From Methylobacterium oryzae (GTDB lineage: Bacteria > Pseudomonadota > Alphaproteobacteria > Rhizobiales > Beijerinckiaceae), in the NCBI RefSeq assembly GCF_021398735.1, contig NZ_CP090349.1, forward strand, positions 3,677,001 through 3,741,000: a stretch of DNA of 64,000 nt. Direction: 5' to 3'. Within the stretch, counting starts at the first letter, position 1. The number at the start of each line of letters is the position of its first letter. The notes beneath the pieces were generated by a model that was given only the letters and a program-made list of their open reading frames with translations, was not told where the DNA came from and did no database searches. Below are positions 42,882 to 52,368 of the stretch, piece after piece. The position numbers and the translations under genes were made by a program.

Positions 42882-43817
42882 CTACAATGCGATTGCGTAG
42901 GTGTCCTGCATCACGGCACTGCCGCCGAACTCCTCCTTCTGGGTCAGAAGGCCCTGATTGAGGACGCGGCCGCCTTCCTCGGTCGAGATGCCGAAGTCGA
43001 AATAGCGCTTCGTCGGCTGATAGGTCGTGATGAGGGTGCTGAAGAGGAGATCCAGAGCGCCCACGTCGCGTCCCTGCCTGTTGGAGGCGATGTATTGGGC
43101 ATGCGCGACGTCCTGTGTCTCGAAGATCACGACGCCGGCCACCGTCGCACCCGCCTGCTCAGCCGTGAAGAGCTTGATGTTCTCTGGAAAGCGGGCGGCC
43201 AGCATCTCGATTTCCGAGAGGGTATGAACCGGCGCGACCCCGTGGCGCTCCTGGAGCGTCTGCGCGAGGATGTCCCAGAACTCTGGCCAGCGGCTGTCGG
43301 TGCGGACGGTGAGACCGGATTTCTGCGCCTTGCCGACACCGCGGCGGCGGCGGGACGAGAGTTCACCGGGCAGCCGGTAGTCGATCGTGGTGGTGACATC
43401 TCTCCGGATCAGCTGGGCACCGACGCGAAACAAGCAGTAGAGATCAGCCTCCGCGGGCCGGCGATGATAGATGGTCGGCACCGGCTTGTAGATCAGCTTC
43501 CGTGCGCCGGTCTCTCTGTAATGATTGAGGCAATCTTCGAACAGGGTCAGAGTCGCGTCCGTCGACAGGCGGCCGGTCAGGAGGCCGCCGAATGTCAGCC
43601 CCTGATGGGAGTAGATCGTATCGCCGTCGATGTTCGCGGGAAGCGCTGCCAGCAGCGTGCCGTCTCGGGTGATGAGCAGCGAGGCATCCGTGAAGCGGTC
43701 GGCATGGTAATCCATGAAGCCGCGGTCGAACAGGAAGTGTCCGTTCAGCGCTGTCCGATTGTGTGCATTCCAGGCCGAAATTTCATCCTGGGTGAACCGC
43801 CGGATCGACACGGTCAT
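42882..43817 (-). CDS. FemAB/GNAT-like acyltransferase
   Basis: 311 residues of the Acetyltransf_6 (FemAB-related) type. Seen: SIRRFTQDEISAWNAHN at the N-terminus, YSHQGLTFGGLL, the basic RRRRGVGKAQKSGL stretch, and VAGVVIFETQDVAHAQYIASN with DVGALDLLF in the CoA-binding half. The C-terminus is YFDFGISTEEGG. Family members move aminoacyl or acyl groups to cell-wall or glycan amines. In this locus it may acylate an aminosugar. It ends the minus-strand series and lies 2 bases from the PglD-like gene. Confidence 0.78.
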   Translation of the reverse strand: MTVSIRRFTQDEISAWNAHNRTALNGHFLFDRGFMDYHADRFTDASLLITRDGTLLAALPANIDGDTIYSHQGLTFGGLLTGRLSTDATLTLFEDCLNHYRETGARKLIYKPVPTIYHRRPAEADLYCLFRVGAQLIRRDVTTTIDYRLPGELSSRRRRGVGKAQKSGLTVRTDSRWPEFWDILAQTLQERHGVAPVHTLSEIEMLAARFPENIKLFTAEQAGATVAGVVIFETQDVAHAQYIASNRQGRDVGALDLLFSTLITTYQPTKRYFDFGISTEEGGRVLNQGLLTQKEEFGGSAVMQDTYAIAL

Positions 43818-43819
43818 CG

Positions 43820-44485
43820 CTAGCGCGCTCGGCAGAAGCGCGTGGCGGAAATCTTGCGCGGCTCCGCCGGATTGCCCTGGTAGATCTTATCCGGTTCCGT
43901 GGATTGCGCGAGGCTCGAGGCCATGCTGATGAAATTGTCGGGCGCGATCGTGACGCCGTGCCCAATGGCGGCATTGACGCCGAGGAAACTGTAGGTCCCG
44001 ATCCGACAGAACCCGGATATGACGACGTGAGAACTCACGAAGACATGATCCTCGATGACCGAGCGATGGCCGATATGGTTGCCGCTCCAAAGCGTGACGT
44101 TGTTGCCGATCTCAACGAAAGGTTGGATGACGTTGTGCTCCAGGATGAAGCAGTTCTCGCCGATCGTGACATTGTGCCAGACGAAGGCTTTCGTGCTGAC
44201 GTACGACGTCAACCTGTAGCCCATGGCCTTGACCTGCGCGCAGAGATCAGCCCGAACCCGATTCAACTTCGAATCGCCTATGGCGACGAAGGCGTCGTAC
44301 GCGTCCGGCGGATAGGCTTGCTGAACCTGGGCAAGTGGAACCACGGGCAGATCGTGATGGTGCGCTTGCGTGATGTACTCCTCCCCGATCGAGAAGGCTT
44401 TCACCTCATGGCCGCTGTCATGAGTAAAGTATTCATAGGCCATGCTGGCGATTTCGCCGTTCCCGAATATGATCAGCGGTTTCAT
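43820..44485 (-). CDS. sugar O/N-acyltransferase, NeuD/PglD-like
   Basis: 221 residues with the Rossmann plus beta-helix layout: LIIFGNGEIASMAYEYF at the start, AFVAIGDSKLNRVRADL, and hexapeptides such as VTIGENCFILEHNVIQP, IGNNVTLWSGNHIGH, and GHGVTIAPDNFIS. It ends YQGNPAEPRKIS. It probably acetylates an aminosugar made by the FdtA/FdtB-like pair downstream on the same strand. Gaps of 2 and 3 bases to its neighbours indicate one operon. Confidence 0.85.
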   Translation of the reverse strand: MKPLIIFGNGEIASMAYEYFTHDSGHEVKAFSIGEEYITQAHHHDLPVVPLAQVQQAYPPDAYDAFVAIGDSKLNRVRADLCAQVKAMGYRLTSYVSTKAFVWHNVTIGENCFILEHNVIQPFVEIGNNVTLWSGNHIGHRSVIEDHVFVSSHVVISGFCRIGTYSFLGVNAAIGHGVTIAPDNFISMASSLAQSTEPDKIYQGNPAEPRKISATRFCRAR

Positions 44486-44488
44486 CGA

Positions 44489-45322
44489 TCAAGCCTTCAT
44501 GATGAGAAGATCTTCGCGCCGGTTGGCCATGGGAAGGTCCGGCGCCTGAGGCATGAGGTAGGCATCCGCGCCTGCGGCCTGCGCCCGCTGGATGAGTCCC
44601 ATGAGCACGGCGTCGTCGATCTTGCCGGGATTCGGCTCGTTGTACTGGACGTCCGGCTCGGTCTCGGTCCGGGTGAAGGCCTTATGGAAACGTCGACCCG
44701 TCTCGCTCGCGAAGAAGCGGCGGCGCTTCGAGATGTTCGGGATATCGCCGATCAGGGCACGGCCGCCATCGGCGAGGAGCTCGACGATGCTGTCGAGGAA
44801 GGTAAAGGGGTTACCCTCCACGTACACGTAGTGGAAGACGCTGTAGCAGAGGACGACATCGGCTCGGCCGACGGTATCTCGGATCGAATCCCGGATGGCC
44901 GGGAACGCGCCGGGGATCTTCACGGTCACGTCGGCGACATCGGGCAACTGCGCGAGCATCTCCGCGCTGTCCACGAGGAACAGGCGATGATTCCGCTCGC
45001 GACACAGGTCGATGAGCCGATGCGGCAGCCCGGCACATCCGGGGCCGATATCCACGATCGTTGCGTTCGTCCCGAGCAGCGCCGGAAGCTTGGCGGCGAT
45101 ATCGCGAAGGATCGCCTCCTCGAAACCGTTGCGGTACGTCTCCGGGAAGCCGATCCGCTCGTTGGCGGTGAGGTGCGGATTCTGCGCGAGGGCGCGAAAC
45201 CCCTCGAACGTGAGATCGACCTTGGCCAGATCAACGTCGCGCTCGGTCCGGAGGCGCTCCAAGGAGCCCGATTGGCTCGCGGAAGGATCATCGCCGGCAG
45301 CGTTCAAGGAAGACGATGACAC
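44489..45322 (-). CDS. class I SAM-dependent methyltransferase
   Basis: 277 residues starting with GTG 45322, chosen because AAGGAGA lies seven bases upstream; a longer frame reaches 45,532 but begins with non-protein-like Arg/Ala sequence. SAM-binding motif ATIVDIGPGCAGLPHRL, then VVLCYSVFHYVYV and LLADGGRALIGDIP. It ends MANRREDLLIMKA. Likely a sugar or lipid-linked glycan methyltransferase. Coupled to the PglD-like gene 3 bases downstream. Confidence 0.82.
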   Translation of the reverse strand: MSSSSLNAAGDDPSASQSGSLERLRTERDVDLAKVDLTFEGFRALAQNPHLTANERIGFPETYRNGFEEAILRDIAAKLPALLGTNATIVDIGPGCAGLPHRLIDLCRERNHRLFLVDSAEMLAQLPDVADVTVKIPGAFPAIRDSIRDTVGRADVVLCYSVFHYVYVEGNPFTFLDSIVELLADGGRALIGDIPNISKRRRFFASETGRRFHKAFTRTETEPDVQYNEPNPGKIDDAVLMGLIQRAQAAGADAYLMPQAPDLPMANRREDLLIMKA

Positions 45323-45476
45323 GGGCAGTCTCCTTTTGCGTTTGAGATTGGCGCGCGGAGCCTGTGAGGTTCCGGCTCGCCGCGCTTCGGTTGCCCAGAT
45401 GTGAGCGGCGGTCGGCCTAGCCGTGGACTTCAGGATCGCTGACGGAGCCGGGCCCGGCAGTCCGGTGCGACGAACC

Positions 45477-46598
45477 TCACGCCGGACCAGTGCGATAGTC
45501 CGGGTTCGCGGCCGTTTGGCAAGCGCGCACAACGTGCCGGATTTCCTCGTCCTGGAGATGGGGACCGATCGGCAGGCTCAGGATCTCTCGGCCGAGCGTG
45601 CGGCCCAGATGGCTTTCCCCGGAGATCGGTGTCTCCGCGTAGGCTTCGGCGTCTGCTGGTGCGATCGGGTAGTGAATCTGGGTGCCGACGCCCGCATGGT
45701 CGAGCGCCGCCGCCAACGCGTCGCGCTGCGCGGACCGGACGACGAACAGGTGCCAGACGGGATCCGCGCGCGGATCGACCTGCGGTCGGACGAGATCGCT
45801 CTGGGCGAGGCCGGCCAGGTAGGCGGCCGCGACCGAGCGGCGACGGGTGTTCCAGTCGTCGAGGTGGCGCAGCTTGATGCGAAGGAGCGCGGCCTGCAGC
45901 TCGTCGAGCCGCGAATTCACGCCCTGCTGCCGATGCACATACTTCTCGCGCGACCCGTAATTGGCAAGTTCGCGGATCCGGCGCGCGACCGCGGTGTCGG
46001 ACGTGGTCACGGCCCCGCCATCGCCAAGTGCGCCCAGGTTCTTGCCCGGATAGAAGCTGAACGCGGCGGCATCGCCGAGGCTGCCGGTTCGCCGGCCGGC
46101 GAAGGTCGCGCCGTGAGCCTGCGCGGCATCCTCGATGCAGACGAGACTGTGTCGGCGCGCCAGGGCGCGGAACGCCTCCATGTCGGCGGGCTGGCCGTAG
46201 AGGTGGACCGGCATGATGGCCTTCGTCCGGCTGGTCACGGCCCGCGCGGCTCCGGCCGGGTCCATGTTGTAGGTCGACGGATCGGGATCGACGGAGACCG
46301 GCTTCGCGCCGACTTGGCTCACCGCCAGCCAGGTCGCGATGAATGTGTTCGAGGGTACGAGAACCTCGTCGCCGGGGCCGACCCCGTAGGCGCGCAGAAT
46401 CAGTATCAGGGCGTCGAGACCGTTGGCGACGCCGACCGCGTGCTCGGCTTCGCAATACGCGGCAAACTCGGATTCGAAGGCTTCGACCTCCTCACCCAGG
46501 ACGTACCGGGATCGGTCGAGGACGCGGTGCCATGCGGCGTCGAGTTCGGCGCGGATGGTGTCGTGGGTGCGGCCGAGATCGAGAAACGGAACCTTCAT
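45477..46598 (-). CDS. FdtB-like DegT-family aminotransferase
   Basis: 373 residues. PLP features: D157 in [11 protein letters not shown] and K186 in [16 protein letters not shown]. The [10 protein letters not shown] wording is typical of QdtB/FdtB-type 3-aminotransferases. These transaminate dTDP-3-keto-6-deoxy-hexoses made by the FdtA/QdtA isomerase, whose homologue lies directly upstream (12-base gap). The product would be dTDP-3-amino-3,6-dideoxy-hexose, precursor of Fuc3NAc or Qui3NAc. Confidence 0.87.
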   Translation of the reverse strand: MKVPFLDLGRTHDTIRAELDAAWHRVLDRSRYVLGEEVEAFESEFAAYCEAEHAVGVANGLDALILILRAYGVGPGDEVLVPSNTFIATWLAVSQVGAKPVSVDPDPSTYNMDPAGAARAVTSRTKAIMPVHLYGQPADMEAFRALARRHSLVCIEDAAQAHGATFAGRRTGSLGDAAAFSFYPGKNLGALGDGGAVTTSDTAVARRIRELANYGSREKYVHRQQGVNSRLDELQAALLRIKLRHLDDWNTRRRSVAAAYLAGLAQSDLVRPQVDPRADPVWHLFVVRSAQRDALAAALDHAGVGTQIHYPIAPADAEAYAETPISGESHLGRTLGREILSLPIGPHLQDEEIRHVVRACQTAANPDYRTGPA

Positions 46599-46610
46599 CG
46601 CGGGCCTCCT

Positions 46611-47024
46611 CTACCGGCGTCCCACGGCGCGCAGGAACGTGTCGTAATCCCTGTAATAGTCGCTCTCCTCGTAATGCTGCGAGGCGAGGGAGAGACACAC
46701 CGCTCCACCTGAGAACTCGTCGATATCCCGCCACACCATTCTCGGGACATAGAGGCCGATGTTGGGCCGATTAAGGAGAAAGGTCTGGCGGTTTTGGCCG
46801 TCATTCAGGTGAACTTTGAAGCTGCCGGAGATCGCGATCAGGACCTGCTGCAGTTCCTTGTGGCTGTGCCCCGCGCGGACGGCACCGTGCGAAACATCGT
46901 AGATGAAATAGATGCGCCGGATGGCGAAGGGCACGTCCTTCTCGGCCTCAACAGGGGTCAGAGCTCCCCTGTGATCGAGGATGTGGCGAAACTCGATCAG
47001 GTGTGGCTGAGTCATCGTTTCCAT
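46611..47024 (-). CDS. FdtA/QdtA-like dTDP-4-keto-6-deoxyglucose 3,4-ketoisomerase
   Basis: 137 residues from ATG 47024 (a second ATG follows three codons later), the standard length. Cupin fold of the WxcM-like C-terminal family: DHRGALTPVEAEKDVPF, RIYFIYDV, RAGHSHKELQQVLIAISG, LNRPNIGLYVPRMVWRDI, and YYRDYDTFL. The HSH histidines are the catalytic type. It shifts the keto group from C4 to C3, preparing the substrate for the FdtB-like enzyme next to it. The enzymes making dTDP-4-keto-6-deoxyglucose (RmlA/RmlB) are not in this window. Confidence 0.87.
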   Translation of the reverse strand: METMTQPHLIEFRHILDHRGALTPVEAEKDVPFAIRRIYFIYDVSHGAVRAGHSHKELQQVLIAISGSFKVHLNDGQNRQTFLLNRPNIGLYVPRMVWRDIDEFSGGAVCLSLASQHYEESDYYRDYDTFLRAVGRR

Positions 47025-47205
47025 GCCGAAATCCCGGCTCCCTGACGTCGGCTCATGATCGCAGCACGACCCTGGACCGCGATCGAGGGCCCCTCCGCGT
47101 TCGGTGCGCGGTCCGATGTCGCGAAGCCCTCTAAGCGCAAGTTGGCCGATCCGCAATGCCCGTTTCTACCTAAGCGAGCTTTGCGAAATAAGTGCGACTA
47201 CAGGT

Positions 47206-49062
47206 TTATTGTCCGCCGGGCTGCCGCGCGAAGGGCAGAGCGCCGAGTAACCGTCCGACGATCGATCGCGCAACGTGTGGCTGTAGAGGCGGTGGGACCG
47301 ATGTCGGTCGCTGCAGATGTTCCAGAGCCGCAACCACCGCGCTCGGCGCGACGCGGTAGCTGGCGTGGAAGGCGTGACCGTCCTCGTTCGTGGTCGCGCC
47401 GCGCAGGAACGTGATCTGCGCGCCGCCGGCCTCGATGAAACTCGTATAGCCCCGGAAATTGAAGCTCAGGTTGGCGTGGATCAGGCCGAGGATCCGGCAT
47501 TCCGGGCGGCAGAACAGCCCGTTGGTGAGCGCCGAACTTGACGAACCGACGATGATGTCGGCGGCGTGGAACGCGTCGACCTGTTCGAGGAACGTCATCG
47601 TCTCCGGGGTGATGACCTCGAAACCGTGCGACCGGAGCGCCTCGGCGATCTCGACCTCGTTGACGAGCTGGCGCTGCGCGAAGGCCTTGCGCGAGATGAA
47701 CAGTCGGCGGCCGGTGCGGCCGCTCAGCGCCCCGCGCGCGCGGGCGCTGTCGAGGATGCGGGTGCGCAGATCCACCAGGATGTCGGAGGGCCAGATCGTG
47801 TCGTAGACCCGCTGTCCCGGCCGCATCTCGAACGGGAAGAAGGCGGGCACCGGCGCGAGGCCGAGCCGGCCGAACGCCACCGGCCGGGGCGGCAGCTTGA
47901 TGATCGGGCGGTCGCGCGTGTCGACGAGCCGGACCACCTCCTCGTGCGTCGCCGGCATGTGGTCGTCGATGCAAAGCGGGATGCCGTCCGGGCAGCGCGG
48001 GTCGTTGTACGCCAGCATGCGCGGCACGAACTCGCAGAACCAGTGGCCGTAATTCCGGCTCTGGAGCCCGAACATCGACAGGCCGACCTCGATCGATAGG
48101 CTGTCCTCCGGCACCTCGACGAGGGCCCGCCTCTCCCCGAAGGCCGCCATCACGATCTGGTCCGGGTTGACCCCGTCCTGGAGCAGCACGTCCCGCCGGC
48201 GGGGATGGGCGGCGAGGTCGTAGATCAGGTGGCCGTCCTTCACGACGAGGTTGCTGCGCGGGAAGGCGCGGCAGCCGTCGACGAACGCGAGGTACTGGCT
48301 CGGCGCCTCCAGGTCCCCCGGCTCCGAGGTGAGGGGCGGCGGCGGTTCGGTGAACTTGAGCTCCGGTGCCAGGATCGGCCTGGGCGGCCGAAGCTCGGCG
48401 TAGTCGATGCCCGGCCGGCCGGCCAGGGACGCGGCGGCGACCATGTTGTAGCCGGCCAGGGGGCCGGCGCCGATCAGCCGGCGGGTCGTCTCGTGCAGGG
48501 CGACGGCCTCGTCGAAGGCACCGGCCGCGATCAGCGCGTCGAGCTGGAGCCGGCGCAGGTTCTTGATCTTCTTGGCGAGTGGGTCCCCGTCCCGCGAGAC
48601 GAGGCCGGGGGCGCCGCCGTTGAGGTCCAGGGCGAGGCGGTAGCACTGGACGCTCGCCTCGGCCTCGCCGCGCAGCTCCAGCAGCCACGCCCGGTCGATC
48701 AGGTCCTCCATGAGCCGCGGTCGTAGCCGGTTCGCGTCCGCGGCGCGCAGCCGCGCGACGACCGGATCCGCCTCGGCGAAGCGTCCGCGGGCGCAGAGGT
48801 CGCGCAGGCGCGCCTCCGCGGCGGCCAGGGTCCAGCGGCCGCCGTCGCGGCCCGCCAGGGCGGCCGCGAGGTCGTAGGCCTGGGCCGCGAGATCGGGCGC
48901 GCCGCCCCCGTCCAGCCGGAACGCCAGGGCGTCGAGATGGCGGATCATCGCGCCGGGACTGATTCCCGCCGCCTCGGGGTCGGCAGCGAGCGCGCCGAGC
49001 CGCGCGATCAGGTCGCCCGGGCCGCCGCGATGATCTCTGATCAGGTCCAGGAAGTGTGACAT
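47206..49062 (-). CDS. GT61-type glycosyltransferase with N-terminal helical repeats
   Basis: 618 residues. Residues 1-210 are helical TPR-like segments (LAAAEARLRDLCARGRFAEAD and similar). Residues about 270-590 are a GT61/DUF563 domain: SRNYGHWFCEFVPRML with the family YGHW/F motif, RRLFISRKAFAQRQLVNE, and IIVGSSSSALTNGLFC. It lacks the FD-FY repeat found in the other two GT61 proteins of the window. Starts at ATG 49062. Convergent with nothing nearby; the region upstream is a divergent promoter area shared with the hypothetical gene at 49,292. Confidence 0.83.
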   Translation of the reverse strand: MSHFLDLIRDHRGGPGDLIARLGALAADPEAAGISPGAMIRHLDALAFRLDGGGAPDLAAQAYDLAAALAGRDGGRWTLAAAEARLRDLCARGRFAEADPVVARLRAADANRLRPRLMEDLIDRAWLLELRGEAEASVQCYRLALDLNGGAPGLVSRDGDPLAKKIKNLRRLQLDALIAAGAFDEAVALHETTRRLIGAGPLAGYNMVAAASLAGRPGIDYAELRPPRPILAPELKFTEPPPPLTSEPGDLEAPSQYLAFVDGCRAFPRSNLVVKDGHLIYDLAAHPRRRDVLLQDGVNPDQIVMAAFGERRALVEVPEDSLSIEVGLSMFGLQSRNYGHWFCEFVPRMLAYNDPRCPDGIPLCIDDHMPATHEEVVRLVDTRDRPIIKLPPRPVAFGRLGLAPVPAFFPFEMRPGQRVYDTIWPSDILVDLRTRILDSARARGALSGRTGRRLFISRKAFAQRQLVNEVEIAEALRSHGFEVITPETMTFLEQVDAFHAADIIVGSSSSALTNGLFCRPECRILGLIHANLSFNFRGYTSFIEAGGAQITFLRGATTNEDGHAFHASYRVAPSAVVAALEHLQRPTSVPPPLQPHVARSIVGRLLGALPFARQPGGQ

Positions 49063-49291
49063 GTTCCGCGCGCTCGACCGGCCCGTTCCCGGCCTCGACG
49101 TGGTGCCAACCTCGGACGGCCGCCGGCAGGAGCGGGGCCGCGCATCGGGCGTCGTGGCAGGAGCCCACCCTTAGCGTCCCGCCGCGGAACTGGTAAATCC
49201 CCGCGCCGAACCGGTCGGCCGGGGCGTCGGGCACTGGCCGGGGCCCGCGGCGATGGGTCGGTGCGCGGGCGCGAGAGAGGACAGCCTTCGG

Positions 49292-50053
49292 ATGCCGGAA
49301 TCGGGGAGCCTTGAGATCGATCGTGACCGGATCGCGGCGGTCCGGACGCTGGCGGCCGGCCGGCAGGCGGGGCGCGACGGGGCGCTGTGCGCCATGGAAG
49401 CGGTCGCCCATCTCGCCGGCGAGCCGCTCTCGGACCGGCCGGCCTGCGCGTCGCCCGTGATCGCCGCCTTCGTCCGCACCTGGAGCGACGGCCTCCCCCA
49501 GGAGGTGCGGGACGGCCTCATCCTCCCGCTGCTTCCCCGCGTCGTCGGGACGCGCGGCCCGGAATCCGTCGAGCGACGCCGGGCCGGGATGGTGGCCGAC
49601 TGGCTCGTCCGCGTTCACCTGCCGGCGTGGTTCCACCTCGCCAAGCTGAATGTCGAGGCCGACGTGCTGGCCGGCCTGCCCGAGATCCGCGATCTCGGCG
49701 ACCTCGCCGGGCTGTGCGACGATCTCCGACGCGCCCGCAAGCGGGCGGCGATCGCCAACCTCACCCTGCGCCAGACCGGCCCCTATGTGCGGGCGGCGGC
49801 CTGGGACGCCGCTCAGCGGGCGGCCTGGACGGCGATCCGCGACGATCTGGAGGCGGCCGGCGGGCCGATCCTCGCCGCCGCCTGGGACGCCGCCTACGCG
49901 GCGGCCTACGCGGCGGCCCGCGCCTCCGGCAAGGCGCCCCTGGAGCCGACCCGGCGCGCCCTGGAGCACACGGCCCGGACGCTGCTCGAGCGCCTGATCG
50001 CGGCGGGCGAGGCCGGGTCCGAAGGGGCCCTCCCCGTCGATCCGCGGCCATGA
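49292..50053 (+). CDS. hypothetical helical protein
   Basis: 253 residues from ATG 49292, preceded by GAGAGGA. No family recognised. Predicted all-alpha, with Ala-rich helices near the C-terminus (AAAWDAAYAAAYAAARA) that repeat a W/Y-D-A-A pattern. No signal peptide. Its stop overlaps the epimerase start (ATGA), so translation is coupled to a sugar epimerase. That suggests a supporting role in the glycan pathway, but nothing in the sequence names it. Confidence 0.65.
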   Translation: MPESGSLEIDRDRIAAVRTLAAGRQAGRDGALCAMEAVAHLAGEPLSDRPACASPVIAAFVRTWSDGLPQEVRDGLILPLLPRVVGTRGPESVERRRAGMVADWLVRVHLPAWFHLAKLNVEADVLAGLPEIRDLGDLAGLCDDLRRARKRAAIANLTLRQTGPYVRAAAWDAAQRAAWTAIRDDLEAAGGPILAAAWDAAYAAAYAAARASGKAPLEPTRRALEHTARTLLERLIAAGEAGSEGALPVDPRP

Positions 50054-51054
50054 GCGGCGACGCCGCCGGCGGACCGCCGGCAGGGCTCGCGGGCGCCCGC
50101 TGCCTCGTGCTGGGCGGCGGCGGGTTCCTCGGGCTGAACCTGTGCAACCGCCTCGCGGCGGCGGGGGCCGAGGTCACGTGCTTCAGCCGCAGCCACCCGC
50201 AGGCCGAGGTCCTGGACCGGCGCGTCGCCCGGGTGTCTGGCCAGTTCTCCGACCGCCTCGCCCTCGCCAACGCGGTGGAGCGCCAGGACGTCGTCTTCCA
50301 CCTGATCGCCGGCTCGATTCCCGAGAGCTCCAACCGCGACCCGTCGGCGGAACTCTCGGCCGCGCCGATCGCCACTTTGCATCTCCTGGAGATCTGCCGC
50401 TCGGCGCGGATCGGCAAGCTCGTGTTCGCGTCCTCCGGCGGCGCGATCTACGGGATCCCGGGCGCCATCCCGATCCCCGAGCGGGCGCCGACCGACCCGA
50501 TCTCGGCCTACGGCATCAGCAAGCTGATGATCGAGAAGTCGCTGTACCTCTACCGGCACCTGCACGGGATCGACTACCAGATCCTGCGGATCGCCAACCC
50601 GTACGGACGCTTCCAGCTCGGCACCAAGCACCAGGGCCTGATCGGCAGCTACATCCACCGCGTCCTCACCGACCAGCCGCTGGAGGTCTGGGGGACCGGC
50701 GCGGTGGTGCGCGACTTCCTCCACATCGACGACGTGAGCGACGCCTTCCTGGGGGCCGTGGCCTATCGGGGGCCGCACAAGGTGCTGAATGTCGGCAGCG
50801 GCCGGGGCCTGAGCGTCAACCAGGTCATCGCCGAGCTGAGGGCGGCCTTCGGGCGGGACCACCTCCCCTGTGTGCACCGGCCGAGCCGCGCCGCCGACGT
50901 GCCGGCCAACGTGCTCGACACCGCGCTGATTCGCTCGGAATTCGGCTGGCAGCCGCGCGTCCCTCTGCAGGCGGGCCTCACCGGCACCATCGCGTGGATG
51001 CGCGCCCATCTGGCGCCGTCGCTGGTGGCGGCCGCGCCCTCCGGCGCCGGCTGA
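50050..51054 (+). CDS. NAD-dependent sugar epimerase (extended SDR)
   Basis: 334 residues. Nucleotide-binding motif CLVLGGGGFLGLNL after a short extension, FASSGGAIYG mid-domain, and catalytic Tyr/Lys in SAYGISKLMIEK. RDFLHIDDVSDAFLG and the C-terminal GWQPRVPLQAGLTG are typical of UDP-sugar 4-epimerases and decarboxylase-like SDRs. It probably epimerises a UDP-sugar used by this locus. Start is coupled to the upstream gene stop; the DedA gene follows after 80 bases. Confidence 0.85.
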   Translation: MSGDAAGGPPAGLAGARCLVLGGGGFLGLNLCNRLAAAGAEVTCFSRSHPQAEVLDRRVARVSGQFSDRLALANAVERQDVVFHLIAGSIPESSNRDPSAELSAAPIATLHLLEICRSARIGKLVFASSGGAIYGIPGAIPIPERAPTDPISAYGISKLMIEKSLYLYRHLHGIDYQILRIANPYGRFQLGTKHQGLIGSYIHRVLTDQPLEVWGTGAVVRDFLHIDDVSDAFLGAVAYRGPHKVLNVGSGRGLSVNQVIAELRAAFGRDHLPCVHRPSRAADVPANVLDTALIRSEFGWQPRVPLQAGLTGTIAWMRAHLAPSLVAAAPSGAG

Positions 51055-51133
51055 CCGGCCGGATCTTCAATCCGCCCCGGAGCGGCCACGTTTGTCGGCG
51101 AAAGCGCGCGGCATCGATCCGCGAGGAGACCCC

Positions 51134-52195
51134 ATGTCCTTCCTGCACGATCTGCCGATCGCCGACCTGATCGCGCATTACGGATACCTGGCGATCTTCG
51201 TCATCATCACCCTGGAGAGCGCCGGGCTGCCCCTACCCGGCGAGACGGTGCTGCTGACCTCGGCGGCCTACGCGGGCAGTACCGGCAACATCAACATCGC
51301 CGTCGTCGTGGCGATCGCCGCGACCGCCGCCATCCTGGGCGACAATGCCGGCTACTGGGTCGGCCGCCGCTGGGGCCTGCCCCTGCTCCTGCGCAAGGGG
51401 CACCTGATCGGGCTCGACCACGGCCGGCTCAAGCTCGGCCAGTACCTGTTCCGCCGGCACGGCGGGAAGATCGTGTTCTTCGGTCGCTTCACCGCGATGC
51501 TCCGGGCCTACGCGGCCGTCCTGGCCGGCGTGAACAAGCTCGACGCGCGCCGCTTCATGGCCTTCAACGCCCTCGGCGGCGTGGCCTGGGCCTCGATCAT
51601 GGGGTTCGGCGCCTACCTGTGCGGCCGGTCGATCGAGAACGTGATGGGGCCGGTCGGCCTCGGGCTGCTGGCCTTCGTCCTCCTCGGCGCCGTCGCGCTG
51701 TGGCTGTTCATGCGCCGGCACGAGGCGCGCCTGATGGTCGCCGCCGAGGCCGCGATCCCCGGCCCGCTCGGCGGGGGATTGGGCGAGGCGCGGCCGCGGG
51801 CCGGGCCGGTCCCGGGGCACGGCGGCGTGGACCCGAGCAGCCCCGTCCAGGCGGATTTCCGGAATCAGATCGAGGCGCTCCTCGCGCAGCGGGAGCGCGG
51901 GGCGGCGCAGGCCTCCGCGCGCGCGGCCGTCCGGACCCGGCGCGCGCCCTGGCCCCTGTGGTTCAAGATCCCGGTGCTCCTCGTCGCCGCCGGCGCCGGC
52001 ATGGCGGTGCTCTCCTGGCACGACGGCGTCACCGGCGGCCTCTACGGACGGCTCATCGGGCATATCGGGATCCTCGGGGTCGCCCTGATCCTCGTCGTCC
52101 CCGCCCTCCTCCTTCTGGTGGTCGGCCGGCGGCTCCCGCGTCCGGAGGACGAGCCCGACGCGGAGTCCGAGGAGACCGTCGGGCTGGCGGCCTGA
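51134..52195 (+). CDS. DedA-family membrane protein with C-terminal extension
   Basis: 353 residues from ATG 51134 (GAGGAG upstream). Residues 1-200 are a DedA domain: ESAGLPLPGETVLLTSAAY, GDNAGYWVGRRWG, and FGRFTAMLRAYAAVLAGV. DedA proteins flip or recycle lipid carriers such as undecaprenyl phosphate, which fits a glycan-assembly locus. A polar linker follows, then an extra hydrophobic pair at about residues 280-340 (FKIPVLLVAAGAGMAVL and ILGVALILVVPALLLLVV) that ordinary DedA proteins lack. Inner-membrane location expected. Confidence 0.85.
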   Translation: MSFLHDLPIADLIAHYGYLAIFVIITLESAGLPLPGETVLLTSAAYAGSTGNINIAVVVAIAATAAILGDNAGYWVGRRWGLPLLLRKGHLIGLDHGRLKLGQYLFRRHGGKIVFFGRFTAMLRAYAAVLAGVNKLDARRFMAFNALGGVAWASIMGFGAYLCGRSIENVMGPVGLGLLAFVLLGAVALWLFMRRHEARLMVAAEAAIPGPLGGGLGEARPRAGPVPGHGGVDPSSPVQADFRNQIEALLAQRERGAAQASARAAVRTRRAPWPLWFKIPVLLVAAGAGMAVLSWHDGVTGGLYGRLIGHIGILGVALILVVPALLLLVVGRRLPRPEDEPDAESEETVGLAA

Positions 52196-52368
52196 CCGGT
52201 CGGCCGGTCGGCGCCGCGCTCCGGGAGCAGGGTTGACCGGTCCCGGAGCCGATCGTACAGCCGGCCTCGACCCGACAGGGGCGTCCCGTCGCGCCGGCCT
52301 CCGGCCGGTCCCGCCGGCGGCCGCGTGCCCGAGACCCGTCGGGCCCCGCGACTGAGACGGAGCCGACC

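Noticed and set aside
45323..45532. Upstream extension of the methyltransferase at 44,489
   Set aside because: GTG 45322 has an excellent AAGGAGA site, and the extra residues are not protein-like.
47198..49969. Minus-strand 923-codon frame overlapping the GT61 gene
   Set aside because: Reads in the wrong frame of the GT61 domain and gives low-complexity Arg/Pro-rich sequence.
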